From contig CM042179.1 in assembly GCA_023376005.1 (NCBI GenBank), forward strand, positions 17,066,054 through 17,130,053: a stretch of DNA of 64,000 nt, in the 5' to 3' direction. The first letter of the stretch is position 1. Each line of letters begins with the position of its first letter. This stretch comes from Doryteuthis pealeii (Eukaryota > Mollusca > Cephalopoda > Myopsida > Loliginidae). The position numbers and the translations under genes were made by a program. Shown here piece after piece: positions 1 to 10,760 of the stretch. Below the pieces are notes generated by a model. That model made no database searches. It had not been told where the DNA came from and saw nothing but the letters and a program-made list of their open reading frames with translations.

Positions 1-103
1 CCCAATTCGCAAAATGTTAATTCATAGACTGTAGTTAAACTGTCATTGGGTACCAGCAAAAAACTTTCCGTTTTAATTTTCCAACCTAAATCAGAAGTCA
101 GCC
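1..103 (-). mobile_element. Family A element, terminal piece
   Basis: This stretch matches the end of family A, also seen at 36181-36283. It runs from the CCCAATTCGC core to the outer end AAGTCAGCC, and the element would continue to the left of the window. It is followed directly at 104 by the inverted counterpart of its own inner part. It may therefore be a flipped end of the next copy rather than a separate insertion. No coding capacity. Confidence 0.7.
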
Positions 104-516
104 CTACAGTCTATGAATTAACATTTTGCGAAATGGGTTACGGTTTTAGGGGATTAAGGTTGTTTTTAATTACGTATTGCATAAAAAAAAACAAAAAACC
201 TAAATTACTATACATTTAATTAACCATTAAAATTAATTATTGAATATATTATTGAGACTGTTGTTTGTGTTAGTATTGCAATGTATAATTTCAATTAAAC
301 TTAGTTTAAAAAAATATTTTTCAACATTAAATGTATAGTAATTTGTGTTTTTTGTTGTTTATTTTTTTAAGCAATACGTAATTAAAAACAACCTTAATCC
401 CCTAAAACCGTAACCCAATTCGCAAAATGTTAATTCATAGACTGCAGTTAAACCGACATTGGGTACCAGCAAAAAACTTTCCGTTTTAATTTTCCGACCT
501 AAATCAGAAGTCATCC
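104..516. mobile_element. Family A foldback element
   Basis: A non-coding element of about 410 bp. Its two halves (roughly 104-225 and 325-455) are reverse complements, leaving a unique centre of about 100 bp. The same sequence flanks the insertion at 34290-36283. The left outer 70 bp expected from that copy are missing here in normal orientation and appear inverted at 35-103. The right end is at the AGTCATCC motif. Long inverted repeats without an open frame suggest a non-autonomous DNA transposon (foldback or MITE type); the superfamily is not known. Confidence 0.75.
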
Positions 517-1031
517 TAGATTGTTTTAGTTAAAAGCCTGAAGAAAACTTTCACTTAAACGGTGGGGGTAGTCAATATTTGCTCATTTGAATTCCATAAT
601 ATTTAAATATATAACTACTTTTTTTTACCCAACATTAAATATTTTTAAAGTAAGTCTAATAATCATGTTAAATCAGACATGTATTTCGAATTTGACTCTA
701 TCAATTAATAATTAAAGTAATTTAAAAAATCTATTTTAAAGCATGATTTCATTTTTAGTTGAGCGTAAAAAGAACTTTTGTTTTGTTTTATTAAACTAAT
801 TTTTTTCAGTTGTGAACTGTTTCACTCCCTTTCATTGACATAGCCTCTACTGGCATATAGAGGGGAAAGAGAGAGTTATGTATCATGTAAGACAGAGTTG
901 AGTCAGTTGTTGACTTAATTGCAAATTACGACTAATTAGAATAAATTAAAGTGGGGTTTTTTTTCCAAACATTTAGTAATACTAAAACTAAGGTATAATA
1001 GGGTATAAATTTCGGTTCAGTAAGGTCACCA
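517..1031. other. AT-rich sequence, nothing recognised
   Basis: No open frame, repeat family or RNA gene could be supported here. There are only short T and A runs and a weak hairpin near 842-865. Confidence 0.5.
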
Positions 1032-1089
1032 ATTTTCAACTTTGGATCCCTAAAGGCTTTTTTGCCTTTAGGGATCCAAAGTTGAAAAT
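1032..1089. repeat. Perfect 26-bp hairpin, 6-nt loop
   Basis: The arms 1032-1057 and 1064-1089 are exact reverse complements around a TTTTTT spacer. The arm contains GGATCC and is more GC-rich than its surroundings. No transposon ends or RNA gene were recognised. It looks like a de novo inverted duplication, though a small structured RNA cannot be excluded. Confidence 0.9.
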
Positions 1090-1099
1090 CTCAGCTTTA

Positions 1100-1119
1100 G
1101 TAATAATAATAATAATAAT

Positions 1120-1158
<39 letters not shown>
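1100..1158. repeat. (AAT)n then (AT)n microsatellite
   Basis: Compound simple repeat: about nine AAT-type units running into a long AT dinucleotide tract. Confidence 0.95.
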
Positions 1159-1160
<2 letters not shown>

Positions 1161-1239
1161 CTTTCACAATTAGCTGTAATTGAAGATCCTTATGGTGAAA
1201 CTCGAGTAGGTTATTTCAATATACACTGTAATACTAATT

Positions 1240-1690
1240 ATATATTACACCAAGAACTGGTCGAACATTGCCAGTAGAATGCATGGAAGATTTACTATGA
1301 CCTAATAGAAGTTGGTTGCAGAGGTTTTGCAGAGCACTTGCTAAAATAGGGATAGTTGGTACAGTCAGGCCAAAAGTGCCGAAGAGCATCACTAACAAAG
1401 TTCTGACTGCTTCAAACTGGATTTGGTTTAAGAGATCAGAGCCATAGGAAAAGGAATGATTGATTAAAGATGCTGGACACCTTTACATTTGAACAGTTGG
1501 ATTTTTTAAAAACCCTCGTATCACTTGTTTTTGCAATGTTGATGTGCATGAAAGTTATCCCTCTTTCAAGGAGGTCATCTGACGCTACTGGAATCAGTGG
1601 TTGTTGTATGAGCCGATCTGATGCATAAGAACCTGAAATCGGCAATGAATACAATGCATCATTTATATTGGTGTTATTTCTAATATTCAA
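1240..1690 (-). other. Unassigned coding-like stretch, frames broken
   Basis: The minus strand holds an 84-codon open frame (1436-1690). In another frame, about 55 open codons follow down to about 1240, passing through a segment reading AVRTLLVMLFGTFG. Base composition is less AT-rich than the flanks. This could be a decayed transposon ORF or an old exon. No family was recognised, and chance open frames remain possible. Confidence 0.2.
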
Positions 1691-2447
1691 TGCTTATCTA
1701 TTGTTAATTTTCCCCCAAAATCTTTCCGCTCACAATATTCAACTATTTAATTCTTTACTTTTATTGACTACTTTAATACATGCAGCCATTTGCAACAACA
1801 AAAATCCGTGTAGTATTTTTTAATTAATGCAATCTTTTTAGATTGCATTAATTAAAAAAATAATAGATTTCTTTTTTCAAAATGTAATTATTTAACCTTT
1901 ACGAAAATCCCTATTATTTGAAAGATATTCCTTAAGGTAACGACTGTAGCTCTAATTTTGAAATATAATCTTTTTTTAACATTTAAAAAAAAAAATGCTG
2001 TTCTTATCTGTTTAATGTCCAAACTATATACGTATCTCAAGCAAATGTTGGAAAACCTTAAATAATTTTCTCGAATTTTATTAAAACATTCACGATATAA
2101 TCGTACTTATTTTTTGCTAATATGGTGGTGACGTAAAATACCAAATTTCAGATAGTTTACTTTATCACGATTTAATTGAAGAAATATTTGGAAAAAGAGA
2201 ACGAGAAAAGTGTTGTAAGTATGTATGGATCCCTTTATAATTCAATCATTATTTTACGTCGAATCATTTTTATCACGAGTAGTTTTCTTTTATTCTAAAT
2301 TATACAGATTTTTTTTTTTTTTTGGGGGGGGGGGTAGTTTCATATGTATATAAACACAATTAAAACTAAAAGTTAATTTAATATAAAATAAATCTAATAA
2401 ATCAATAAGTTTCTTAAAATAAGTGAAAAATGTCGATTTAAGTTACA
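1691..2447. other. AT-rich sequence with hairpin and G tract
   Basis: Apart from the hairpin at 1816-1859 and a T14-G10 homopolymer junction near 2310-2334, nothing could be identified. Confidence 0.5.
1816..1859. repeat. Perfect 19-bp hairpin, 6-nt loop
   Basis: The arms 1816-1834 and 1841-1859 are exact reverse complements separated by TTTTTA. The sequence TTAATTAATGCAATC is mirrored by GATTGCATTAATTAA. Confidence 0.9.
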
Positions 2448-2556
2448 CCATGGTTCGCCACAGGTAGGATGTGATACAAGATCGCATGTATAGGACATCC
2501 AGAGACGATTGAACTTGCTATTTAGTAGTAATAGATCTGCCAAAGTGACACCATGG
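2448..2556 (-). mobile_element. tRNA-derived SINE fragment (S2 family)
   Basis: On the minus strand this reads from a tRNA-like head with a box-B-like AAGTTCAATC, through TCTGGATGTCC, to a tail containing CACATCCTACC. The same order is seen at 8690-8815 and twice at 18928-19180. The copy is diverged and lacks a clean poly(A) end. Confidence 0.6.
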
Positions 2557-4080
2557 TACTGGATTTAATAAATCGGGAATTTTTTTTTTTTTTCGCTTCA
2601 AGGAAATGAGATAAAATGCATATTTCTTAAAACGGAACTTTATTACTAAATGATACACAATGAATGAAAAGAGACGCATGTTATTTCATAAAGGCATATA
2701 TATTGCTCTGATGTAATACATCATGGTATTGTTGCTGATAATAAGGAAAGAAAATGTGAAAATTTGGAGATTTGTTTGTATTTATTAAAGAATATCAAAG
2801 TTATAAATAATCAATTTTCCTAATTATGCAAATTTGTTTCATTCTACATTTTTTTAAAACTCTGAAGGCATTTCAAACATTTCCTCTTTTTAATTAATGT
2901 ACCAAAAAATAAGTATAAAATAATATTATAATAGTGAACCTCTTCAATAAAATGAGAGACGCGCACGACTAGTTGGCCATCAATAAACTTTCTTTCACTG
3001 TAACCTTACACTAATGGATTATCTTTTTACAGTCTTATTGGCAAGAAGAAGAAAAGCTTCAGGAATGGCGACTCAATATAGCAGCAGCAGCAGTATATGT
3101 ATTTCCCATTAAATTACGTTTAAACATGCGCAATTGCAAATCATTTATCTGACCTTGATAAAAAAAAAAAAAATTTTAAACTTACGGAAGGTCGTCGGGT
3201 TCATAAAAGTGCTCTGAAGGTAATTGCTAGCAAATGTAATTTCTTAGACTGGGGTTAAATTTCAAATTTCTTTCGAAGCTTGAGGCGAATTTAACCAATT
3301 TAGATGTTTTTCTCATATTGATCAAATGTTTGTGGTTGTGAGAAATTGCAATTTAGATAAGATATTTACATCTAGATGTTTTAAATGAAGTTAATTTTCA
3401 GATTATTTTTACCAAAATCTTTATATTTTGTATTAATTTAATGTTGAGTATTTAAAAAAAAATAAGCGTCTCTGGTTCAGTGGTAATTTCCAAATTATTC
3501 CCACCGCACTGTTACCATCATCATCATTGCAGCATTGAAACTTTTCAGGTGATGTCAAGTATTGCATAATTTGGTCAAGCAAAATGATGACTATCCTATT
3601 TTGTTCATCTGAACAATGGCATATTTTCTGAAACCTTTTATTTGAGGTATGGCTCAAACGGGGCGAAAAACGTCCCAAGTTTGACTAGAAAAAAAAATCA
3701 ATTAACTTATGGTGGCCGATTAAGGTTAAGTTTTGTAGAGAATATGTTGAGTCAGACGTAACGGATTTATCGAGTAAACATCTGTTTTACGTTTTGTTTT
3801 TGTTCCTTTGACTTTTATTTTACCTGTGTTAGGCACAACTTGTGATATTCATTCCAAATCAATTAAAAAATATTAACACGTTAATTTTTTAACAGTTCTT
3901 GTTCTTTCATTATATTCGAGATTTCTCAACATCTATTAAAAAGCTTAAAACAATTTTTGATTGTGATGATCAATTTTTTCTTTTTGCCTTATCGTTAGAC
4001 TAATTAACTGATTAGCTCTAATGAAATTAATATATTATTATTCCATTATATTTTCATATTTTTTTTTTTACTGTTTCTAT
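2557..4080. other. AT-rich sequence, short (CAG)n
   Basis: No gene recognised. There is a short (GCA)n run near 3080-3093 and several T or A runs. An 81-codon minus-strand frame at 3433-3678 has no protein-like features. Confidence 0.5.
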
Positions 4081-4293
4081 TCATATTTTGATAAAGTAGG
4101 CAATGATTGACTTAATGTGTGATATGTTTTCTAGATTATTTCTATCTGGAAAATTTAGACATTTCAGGATATTTCTGAATTCTGGATCTACGTCTGTAAA
4201 TAAATTAGGCAACTCTGAATAAAAACCTATTTCCTGTGCCGTAATCTCTGTGAAATAAAATCTACTTTTTACAAATCCCGGAAAAAAAGGCAT
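4081..4293 (-). CDS. Unassigned 70-codon open frame
   Basis: A minus-strand frame that begins MPFFPGFVKSRF and ends at TGA. It has a balanced residue mix (D, E, P, N and aromatic residues), which is unusual for noise in DNA this AT-rich. No domain, signal peptide or membrane segment was seen, and no neighbouring exon was found. It may be an orphan exon or a chance ORF. Confidence 0.15.
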   Translation of the reverse strand: MPFFPGFVKSRFYFTEITAQEIGFYSELPNLFTDVDPEFRNILKCLNFPDRNNLENISHIKSIIAYFIKI

Positions 4294-5455
4294 AAAGCCG
4301 ATGTTTTTAAATTATAGGATTTCAATAAAATTAATCGTTGCGTGTAACGTTTGTTCAGAATAAATCATTTTTTTTGTGTGTGTCTGGAAGTGAAAAGTAT
4401 TTAGGAGTTTTGGCGATACAACCCCTATTTCCTAACTTTAAAAACACATCCTCATTCAATTTTTAATTTTACAAAATTCTATTAAAAACTTAGAAATGAT
4501 TTTGAAACTATCAGATAGGACCTGAAACACTTTCTTTTGCTACAACTACAACGAATATCATTCTACAGTTCTAGCATTTATAATTTGAAAAATTCAAGTA
4601 AACAGTTTTAAATTTTCTTTTAATCAACAAACGTTGAAGTTTGTGGGTTACTATACAGATTTATTAGAAATCTAATTAAAAACATCGGAAATGAATCAAT
4701 AGAAATTAGTATTAAAATTACTAAATACAGAAAGTTTCTATATTTCAAATTAAATTTTCTGTATTTAGTAATTTTAATTAAACTTGTGACGTACAAAATA
4801 TCACGGATGAATAATGTGAATTATTGTCAAAATATAAATGCACAATATGTACATTTCGTCAAAAAAGATTTTTAAAATAATTTCTATCCTTTTAAAAGCT
4901 TTTGTTTATATATTCATAGATAATAATATAAATTACTGTAACTTGCTATAAAAGTAAGATTAATTTGCATAAGTTATAGAAAGAGCAACTGAAAAGGTTC
5001 TTTGTACAATTTGATATTATTTTGTGTTTCATAACTAACTTTGTAATCTATCACAGATGGCTTTGTGCAAGCATAAAACGCTTCATGGAACCTGATTTTA
5101 ACTAAATTTCTCCTTCAAAAACATCTAGTTTGAAAAGGAAATTGAATGTTTTCTGCTCAAATAACATAATAAAATATTAAAGTCATAAACTTTTAAGCTA
5201 AAATTTTATTCACTTATCAGAATTTAATGACAATAACGTTCAGGCAAATTTTAAAGAATATTAATGTAAAAGTAAAATATAAGACAAAAAGAGGAGAAAA
5301 TGGTAACCAAAGTGTCTTTTGACTATTAAAAATGCTATTTATTTTTCAGACTTTACGAGATATTTCACACCAACTGCAACAGGAAAAGAAGAAAAAATTA
5401 CCAGTTTAGAACAAGGAGTGATAAAACTTATAATGCTATTAAAAAAAAACATAAA
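4294..5455. other. AT-rich sequence with one hairpin
   Basis: Nothing is supported except the inverted repeat at 4711-4778. Confidence 0.5.
4711..4778. repeat. Perfect 23-bp inverted repeat, 22-nt spacer
   Basis: The arms 4711-4733 and 4756-4778 are exact reverse complements (ATTAAAATTACTAAATACAG and onward). No transposon termini are visible around it. Confidence 0.9.
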
Positions 5456-5465
5456 TACACACACA

Positions 5466-5510
<45 letters not shown>
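5456..5510. repeat. (AC)n plus poly(A) tract
   Basis: About 11 AC units followed by an A run of about 30. Open frames crossing it on both strands are simple-repeat translations. Confidence 0.95.
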
Positions 5511-5511
<1 letters not shown>

Positions 5512-5831
5512 AAGAAAACGCTAAGAATAGAACAAATAACAAAATTAAAGAAAATATCCAATAACATTAATACTATAAATAAGAAAAATGCAAGGAAAAA
5601 AAGGCTGTAATAAAAAAATCCTTAAGTATAAAAAAAATGGCTTGAAAATAGATAACTAAATATAAAATATATTTTTAAAAATATGAAAAGATACTGTTAA
5701 AAATGATTTTTTTCAAATAACTTATCAAATGTAAATTCGATAAAACTTAAACTAACCCCGAGCAAAAAGAAAGGTAAGATAAAATTCACCATCGAATTTA
5801 TTTGCATTAAATTCAAGTTTATCTCTTAACG

Positions 5832-5865
<34 letters not shown>

Positions 5866-6423
5866 TAAGAACTTTGCACGAGTAAATAAATGTGTCGTTT
5901 TAGTAAAAACGAAGACAATCAAGTGGCTTTTCTTTAGAATAAAATAATAAGAAAACTGATATCTTTGTGGCAGAAATGTGTGACTAGTGATAGTCGTTTC
6001 TAATAAAATCTAAATTTAGTATAACATCTATTATTATTCCTTTGTGCGTCATTCATGATGCATGGCAATATTTAATCCTATCAGAAATAAAGATATGCTG
6101 TATGATTTCGATATAAAGACAGTAATGTATCATAGGCAATGAAGATATAATTGTGCCTATGTGCCCATGTATAGTAATTGTGAATAAATTCTATCGGTGA
6201 TTAAGCGAGTTTTTTTTTTTTTTAAAGGCTAACCAATAAGGTTCGCTCTGGAAGACTAGCTATTTTAGATAATAATCATTTGAACACTTCTTGTTGAAAA
6301 TTCTTGTCAAGCACCAGAGACTTATTAAAAAGGCAAAATGCAGAAATATCTAAAGATTGGAATAAATTGAAAGAATTTAAGCTCTATATGTCATCTAAGT
6401 TGTCAGTTGAATTACCTAAGAAT
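5511..6423. other. AT-rich sequence with (GT)n
   Basis: Contains (GT)15 at 5833-5862. No gene recognised. Confidence 0.55.
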
Positions 6424-6590
6424 CGCAAAGTTCCGGTTTCGATACAGGTCTCCACTAACTCAGCGATCTGTGCGGTAAAGTAAAGATAGCAAAAACAATT
6501 TCCCTAGTCTAGCGCTAGTGAAAAGGGGATAGACTCCTTTGTTGTCCGACTGATACCGACAATAGGCCACTCCGCAAACTTTACTCTTTT
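6424..6590 (+). mobile_element. tRNA-derived SINE, 5' truncated (S1 family)
   Basis: Starts inside the tRNA-like head at a box-B-like GGTTTCGATAC. It continues through the S1 body (ACTCAGCG, TGTGCGGTAAAG, TAGCGCTAGTGAAAAGGGG, ATACCGAC) to a tail near TTTACTC followed by a T run. It matches the minus-strand copies at 37056-37335, 43945-44145 and 53787-54016. Truncation of the 5' side is typical of reverse-transcribed elements. Confidence 0.8.
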
Positions 6591-7372
6591 TTCTTTTTTT
6601 TTTTTTTACCTCTAATCAAGCATGACTATTTGCTAAACAGAAACAAACATATTTTCTTTATCATCAGACAATCAGAATGGATGGTTAATAAAAATAAAGA
6701 AATATCAATTTGATCTCAATATTAAAACCAACAATTCATTCACAAAAAGTTTTTCCTTTCCATATGATAGATGACAGGTATCACCTACTATGAGTTACTT
6801 GATTATATATATATAAATAAATAAAAAACATAACCATAAAACTTTTCCCGGCAAAACAAAGAAATGTTTTGTCATTGTTAATTTAAATTTTGAGATACAA
6901 TTGACGTATCGACAGTGCGACGAATAAAATAAGCGAAATGAGTTAGAACTCTGAAACAGTTTGTGAATCCCTCTAATAAAATCAGGTCGAGAATCGTTCC
7001 TTGTTGTTGATAACATGTAACATAATAAAAATCTGATGCATATTGCTAAGAGGAGATTGATATCACCAAATAATCTGATTGCCTTGATATATGTCGGTGG
7101 GGGGGGGGGTTTACTCGGTGGCACTTCACAATTCATAGGAAATAGTGATCCAATAAAAAAAAAAATTAACTTCATTACATTTGTACCTGTTTTTATTCTC
7201 TCTTTGTGAAAACGATATCATTTTCTAAAAAGTCTCGTATACAAATACTGCACTACTTTAATGAAACCTAATCTAGCACAACCTGACATAAGATACCAAA
7301 TGATATAACTTAAATCAATGAAACTAGACATTCACGTTGAAAATGAAATAAAATTTTCTTTAATATGCTTTG
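6591..7372. other. AT-rich sequence, G10 tract
   Basis: A G10 tract lies near 7101-7110. The 126-codon minus-strand frame over 6795-7175 is low-complexity and has no recognised domain. Confidence 0.5.
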
Positions 7373-7380
7373 AGTACAAG

Positions 7381-7853
7381 CAGGGCCGGTACAAGGCAAG
7401 CCTTTAGATGCGCGCTTTTTGAAATTTCGATAAGCTACAGTAATCCACTAATATATTGTTTCTAACACTCGAAACATCCTGTGGCTTTATTACTTCATCC
7501 ATGCAAATTAACAATTATTGTTATTACATTAAATGAATAAATATTTGGCATAAATGTCAATGAAACAATTTTTATCATTTATTTTTCATTTTAGGGTAAT
7601 CTTTAAAAAAAAAAACCCATAAGCATTTAGTTCACTCCAGCCTCCTACAAGTTATGACCTACTATTATTATATCATTATTATATACATGTAGTGCAAAAT
7701 ACGATACTTTTGAGTTGTGACCAGTCATTGATTGGACAATATATTGAATTGACATCTTAAGTATAAATAGAAATTTAGTTTGCCTTAAATTAGTGGCGCC
7801 TCCAGATTTTGGCGCCCAAGGCTCTCGCCTAGTTTGCCTAAAGGGTAATGCCG
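7381..7853. mobile_element. hAT-type non-autonomous DNA transposon
   Basis: The 473-bp element begins CAGGGCCGG, a common start for hAT elements. On the minus strand its other end reads through TTTAGGCAAACTAGGCG and TTGGGCGCCAAAAT, which resembles sub-terminal sequence of hAT elements. It is flanked by identical 8-bp direct repeats AGTACAAG (7373-7380 and 7854-7861), the duplication size made by hAT transposases. The right terminal bases have drifted from CCGGCCCTG. There is no transposase frame; the interior is AT-rich. Confidence 0.8.
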
Positions 7854-7861
7854 AGTACAAG

Positions 7862-8689
7862 AGGAGACATACAAAATCATATATGAAAATCCAACCATTT
7901 TGAATATCTTACCCTACCTTCGGATTAGGATTAGAGTGTAGTATCTGTACATCTCCTTAAAGTTTTCTTGTCTTTTGACAGAACGTAGCAATTAAATGAG
8001 GCAAGTCTAACCCGAGGATTCCAATCTCGTAGCAGTACGTTCACTATTGCAACAAAAAGGAGAAAGTCGTTTATTGTGCATACGTACGTGCATAGTCTCC
8101 CACCTCATTAAATCGACAATGTATTGCATATTAAATTCGAGGTGTTGTAGTTAAATACTAACCGGGTTAGTAAGATTATCGATTTTAGCTAATTATCACT
8201 TAATTAGGGTTATAATAGGAATGTCACAAATATGTGATACAAACACGACACATAAACTATTTGAGACCACTGCACAGAGATCAAAAACGAAAATGTAAAT
8301 GCACCTCAACTAATAGTGAAAATCATGTCCCAGTCATACAATCAGCTGGTGGATGGTTTATACATCATTCCATAAGATCCAACAATTATAGCCCTTTTCT
8401 CATTTTTATTCATTTATTTTTGGTCGGGGGCATTCGAGTTTGCTCTGTTTTTGATCGCAGACTCTCATGAAGGTCATATGATTTATGGAATGTACAACAA
8501 TTTTTAGTTCTTGACTCGATATTATGGTACACTATTTCACATGATGTATAGAAAAAATCTGACATTTTGTTGTTGTTCATAATTATTTAGATATTGTAAT
8601 ATAAACCGTTGATATTATCTTGGCTGACCACTTGCCAAAATCATAACTTTTCATTTCAAGTTCACATGTTTTATCGAGTATGTATTTAT
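7862..8689. other. Unassigned intergenic sequence
   Basis: No gene supported. A 78-codon frame at 8234-8470 carries no recognisable domain. CATTCCATAA near 8370 is mirrored near 8480, a weak inverted pair. Confidence 0.45.
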
Positions 8690-8815
8690 CCAATCCATTC
8701 ACCATGGGTAGGGTGTGACACAAGGTCGCACGTATGAGGCATCCAGCGAGGATCGAACTTATTATTCAATAATAATAGATATGTGAAACTAGCTTGTTAA
8801 CCATTACATAGTAAA
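8690..8815 (-). mobile_element. tRNA-derived SINE fragment (S2 family)
   Basis: The minus strand gives a head with TGGTTAACAAGCTAG (box A region) and AAGTTCGATCC (box B), then TCGCTGGATGCC and a tail with TGTGTCACACCCTACCC. Same architecture as the pair at 18928-19180. Confidence 0.7.
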
Positions 8816-9407
8816 TGGGCTAAAAAAAAACAAAAAAAAAACAGATATATTAAACGTCATTTCTTATTGGAGTGCAAAATCCCAAACGAAGAGAATTCTT
8901 TTTCTTAATCTGTGACATGAAAATACGTAAATCAACATAATATTTTGATGTTTATGTTGATGGTGACTATAACGACTGAATTTGCAAATATCAAAACAAC
9001 TCATATTAATGCTACATAGAACAATTGCTAACATTCACGAAATGCAAAACAAGTGGAAAGAACAAGAATTCTAATGATATTTATAAGTGACAAAACAATA
9101 ATGTCTACATGCTAATGAGACGATTTGATAAAAACTTGCTGTCAGGATGTGTCAGTATTCTAAATACGTCGACTGTATCCTCTGTAGATAGGTAAGACCC
9201 CACCACAAAAAAAAGATGATATCCTGAGTATGATATTAAACTACATCCAATGCTGAAACCCCTGGAGAGTATGGAGTCGCCCTTTCGTTGCTATTACTAT
9301 GATCCTCTATGACCCTGTTAGTGTCCCAACTATGGAACAAATTCGTTTGAAAAATACTAAATAGAAATACTTGATATCTTACAGTTGACATCAAACTAGG
9401 ACACTTT
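8816..9407. other. AT-rich sequence, nothing recognised
   Basis: No open frame of note. This is the region upstream of the truncated LINE. Confidence 0.5.
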
Positions 9408-10660
9408 ATGGAGGATGAACTCGAAGTGCTAAAAATAATAAAAAGTTGCAGGCTTCGATATACTTCTTCGATTATGCAGTGTATAAACAAAATACAAATG
9501 GACGAAAGGCTATATCCTCCCATTTCTGAAGTCACAGATACTAAGGTTTATAATGCCCTCCTTCTCAATCGCATCCGATGTGAAGTAGAGAAAATTCTTA
9601 GGAAATATCAAAACGGGTTTTTGAGAAATCGATCCACAACGTCTCAGATTCTGACTATTCGTCGAATTGTAGAAGAGGTTCGAGCAAAAAGTCTCGAGGC
9701 CACACTTGTTTGTAAATTTATCTAAAGCATTTGACTGCATACACAGAGGAAAGATAGTGCAAATACTAATAGCGTATGGTTTCCCCAAAGGAAATGTTAA
9801 CGCTATAATGATGCTCTCCAAAGACACGAAAGCAATGGTTCGTTTGCCTAATAGTGATACAGGTATTTTTGACATTGTCCCTGGAGTCATACAAGGAGAT
9901 ACATTAACACTATTTTTATTTATAATATGTCTAGACTACGTACTATGAACGTCCTTAGATCTAATGAAGGAAAAAGGTTTTACACTAAAAAAGCAAGAAG
10001 CTGACAATATCCCATAGAAACTAATATAAATGCGGACTACGGGGATGATCTAGCGCTTTTTGAAAATACACATGCACAAGCCGAATAACTTCTGTACAGC
10101 TTAGTGAAGGCAGCAAGAGGCATCGGCCTTTATGTGAATTCAGATAAAACGGGGTTCATGTATTTTAAACAAAGAGACATCTCCATACGGGATGGTAAGC
10201 CTCTGAAATTAGTAGACCAGTTTATATATCTAAGTAGTAATATTTCATCTATAAAAAGCGATGTTAATATACGCATAGGAAAAGCTTGGCGTGTCATCGA
10301 CAGATTACTGATCATATGGAAATTTGATCTCTGATAAGACAAAGCGAGAATTCTTCCAAGTTGTATCCGTATCAGAGCTAATATATGGCCGTACCACTTG
10401 GATTCTAATGAAACGCTTAGAGAAAAAGCTAAAGATGGTAACAACATAAGGATGCTATATGCAGCCTTGAACAAATCCTGGAAATAGTACGACCACTTAC
10501 CTCTTATCAAACAAACCATCCAAATAAGACGAGGAAATCATGCTGGACAAGGAAGGATGAACTCATAAGTGACATTCTCCTGTGGACACACCAGAGTGGG
10601 CTGACCAGCAAAAAATATTGATCAGCTCTGTATGGGTACAGAAGACCTGCGATGAGCGAT

Positions 10661-10738
<78 letters not shown>

Positions 10739-10760
10739 AATCAGTGCTGCCAACAGCAAG
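9408..10760 (+). pseudogene. LINE reverse transcriptase remnant
   Basis: Pieces of a non-LTR reverse transcriptase lie in order but in different frames. They are KVYNALLLNRIR with QNGFLRNRSTTSQILTIRR (about 9540-9670), motif A NLSKAFDCIHRG (9715-9750, shifted frame), VIQGDTLTLFLFIICLDYVL (about 9888-9947), the active-site box ADYGDDLALF (10032-10061), then LKLVDQFIYLSSNISS, LIYGRTTW and DTPEWADQQK. Intact relatives carry D in motif A and YADD; here motif A has N and the box is YGDD. The 5' end (endonuclease) is missing and there are many stops. The C-terminal codons are swollen by a (GA)n tract, and the tail ends near an (AT)n run. It is a dead 5'-truncated copy, probably of an RTE-like family. 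Confidence 0.85.
10661..10735. repeat. (GA)n inside the LINE C-terminal codons
   Basis: About 36 GA units lie between the codons of the LINE tail (DLR upstream, RVNQCC downstream). This is where relatives encode a W-R-E-R-V-R-like segment. The frames on both strands are repeat translations (RE and SL). Confidence 0.9.

Noticed and set aside
3433..3678. 81-codon minus-strand frame
   Set aside because: Contains a repeat of Asp codons from (ATC)n-like sequence and ends in poly-Phe; no domain.
6795..7175. 126-codon minus-strand frame
   Set aside because: Includes a translated C10/G10 tract (poly-Pro) and an (AT)n tail; no domain.
9236..9890. Minus-strand frames of about 100-126 codons
   Set aside because: Antisense shadows of the LINE reverse transcriptase, which is clearly recognisable on the plus strand.
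10130..10519. 129-codon minus-strand frame
   Set aside because: Antisense of the LINE C-terminal half.
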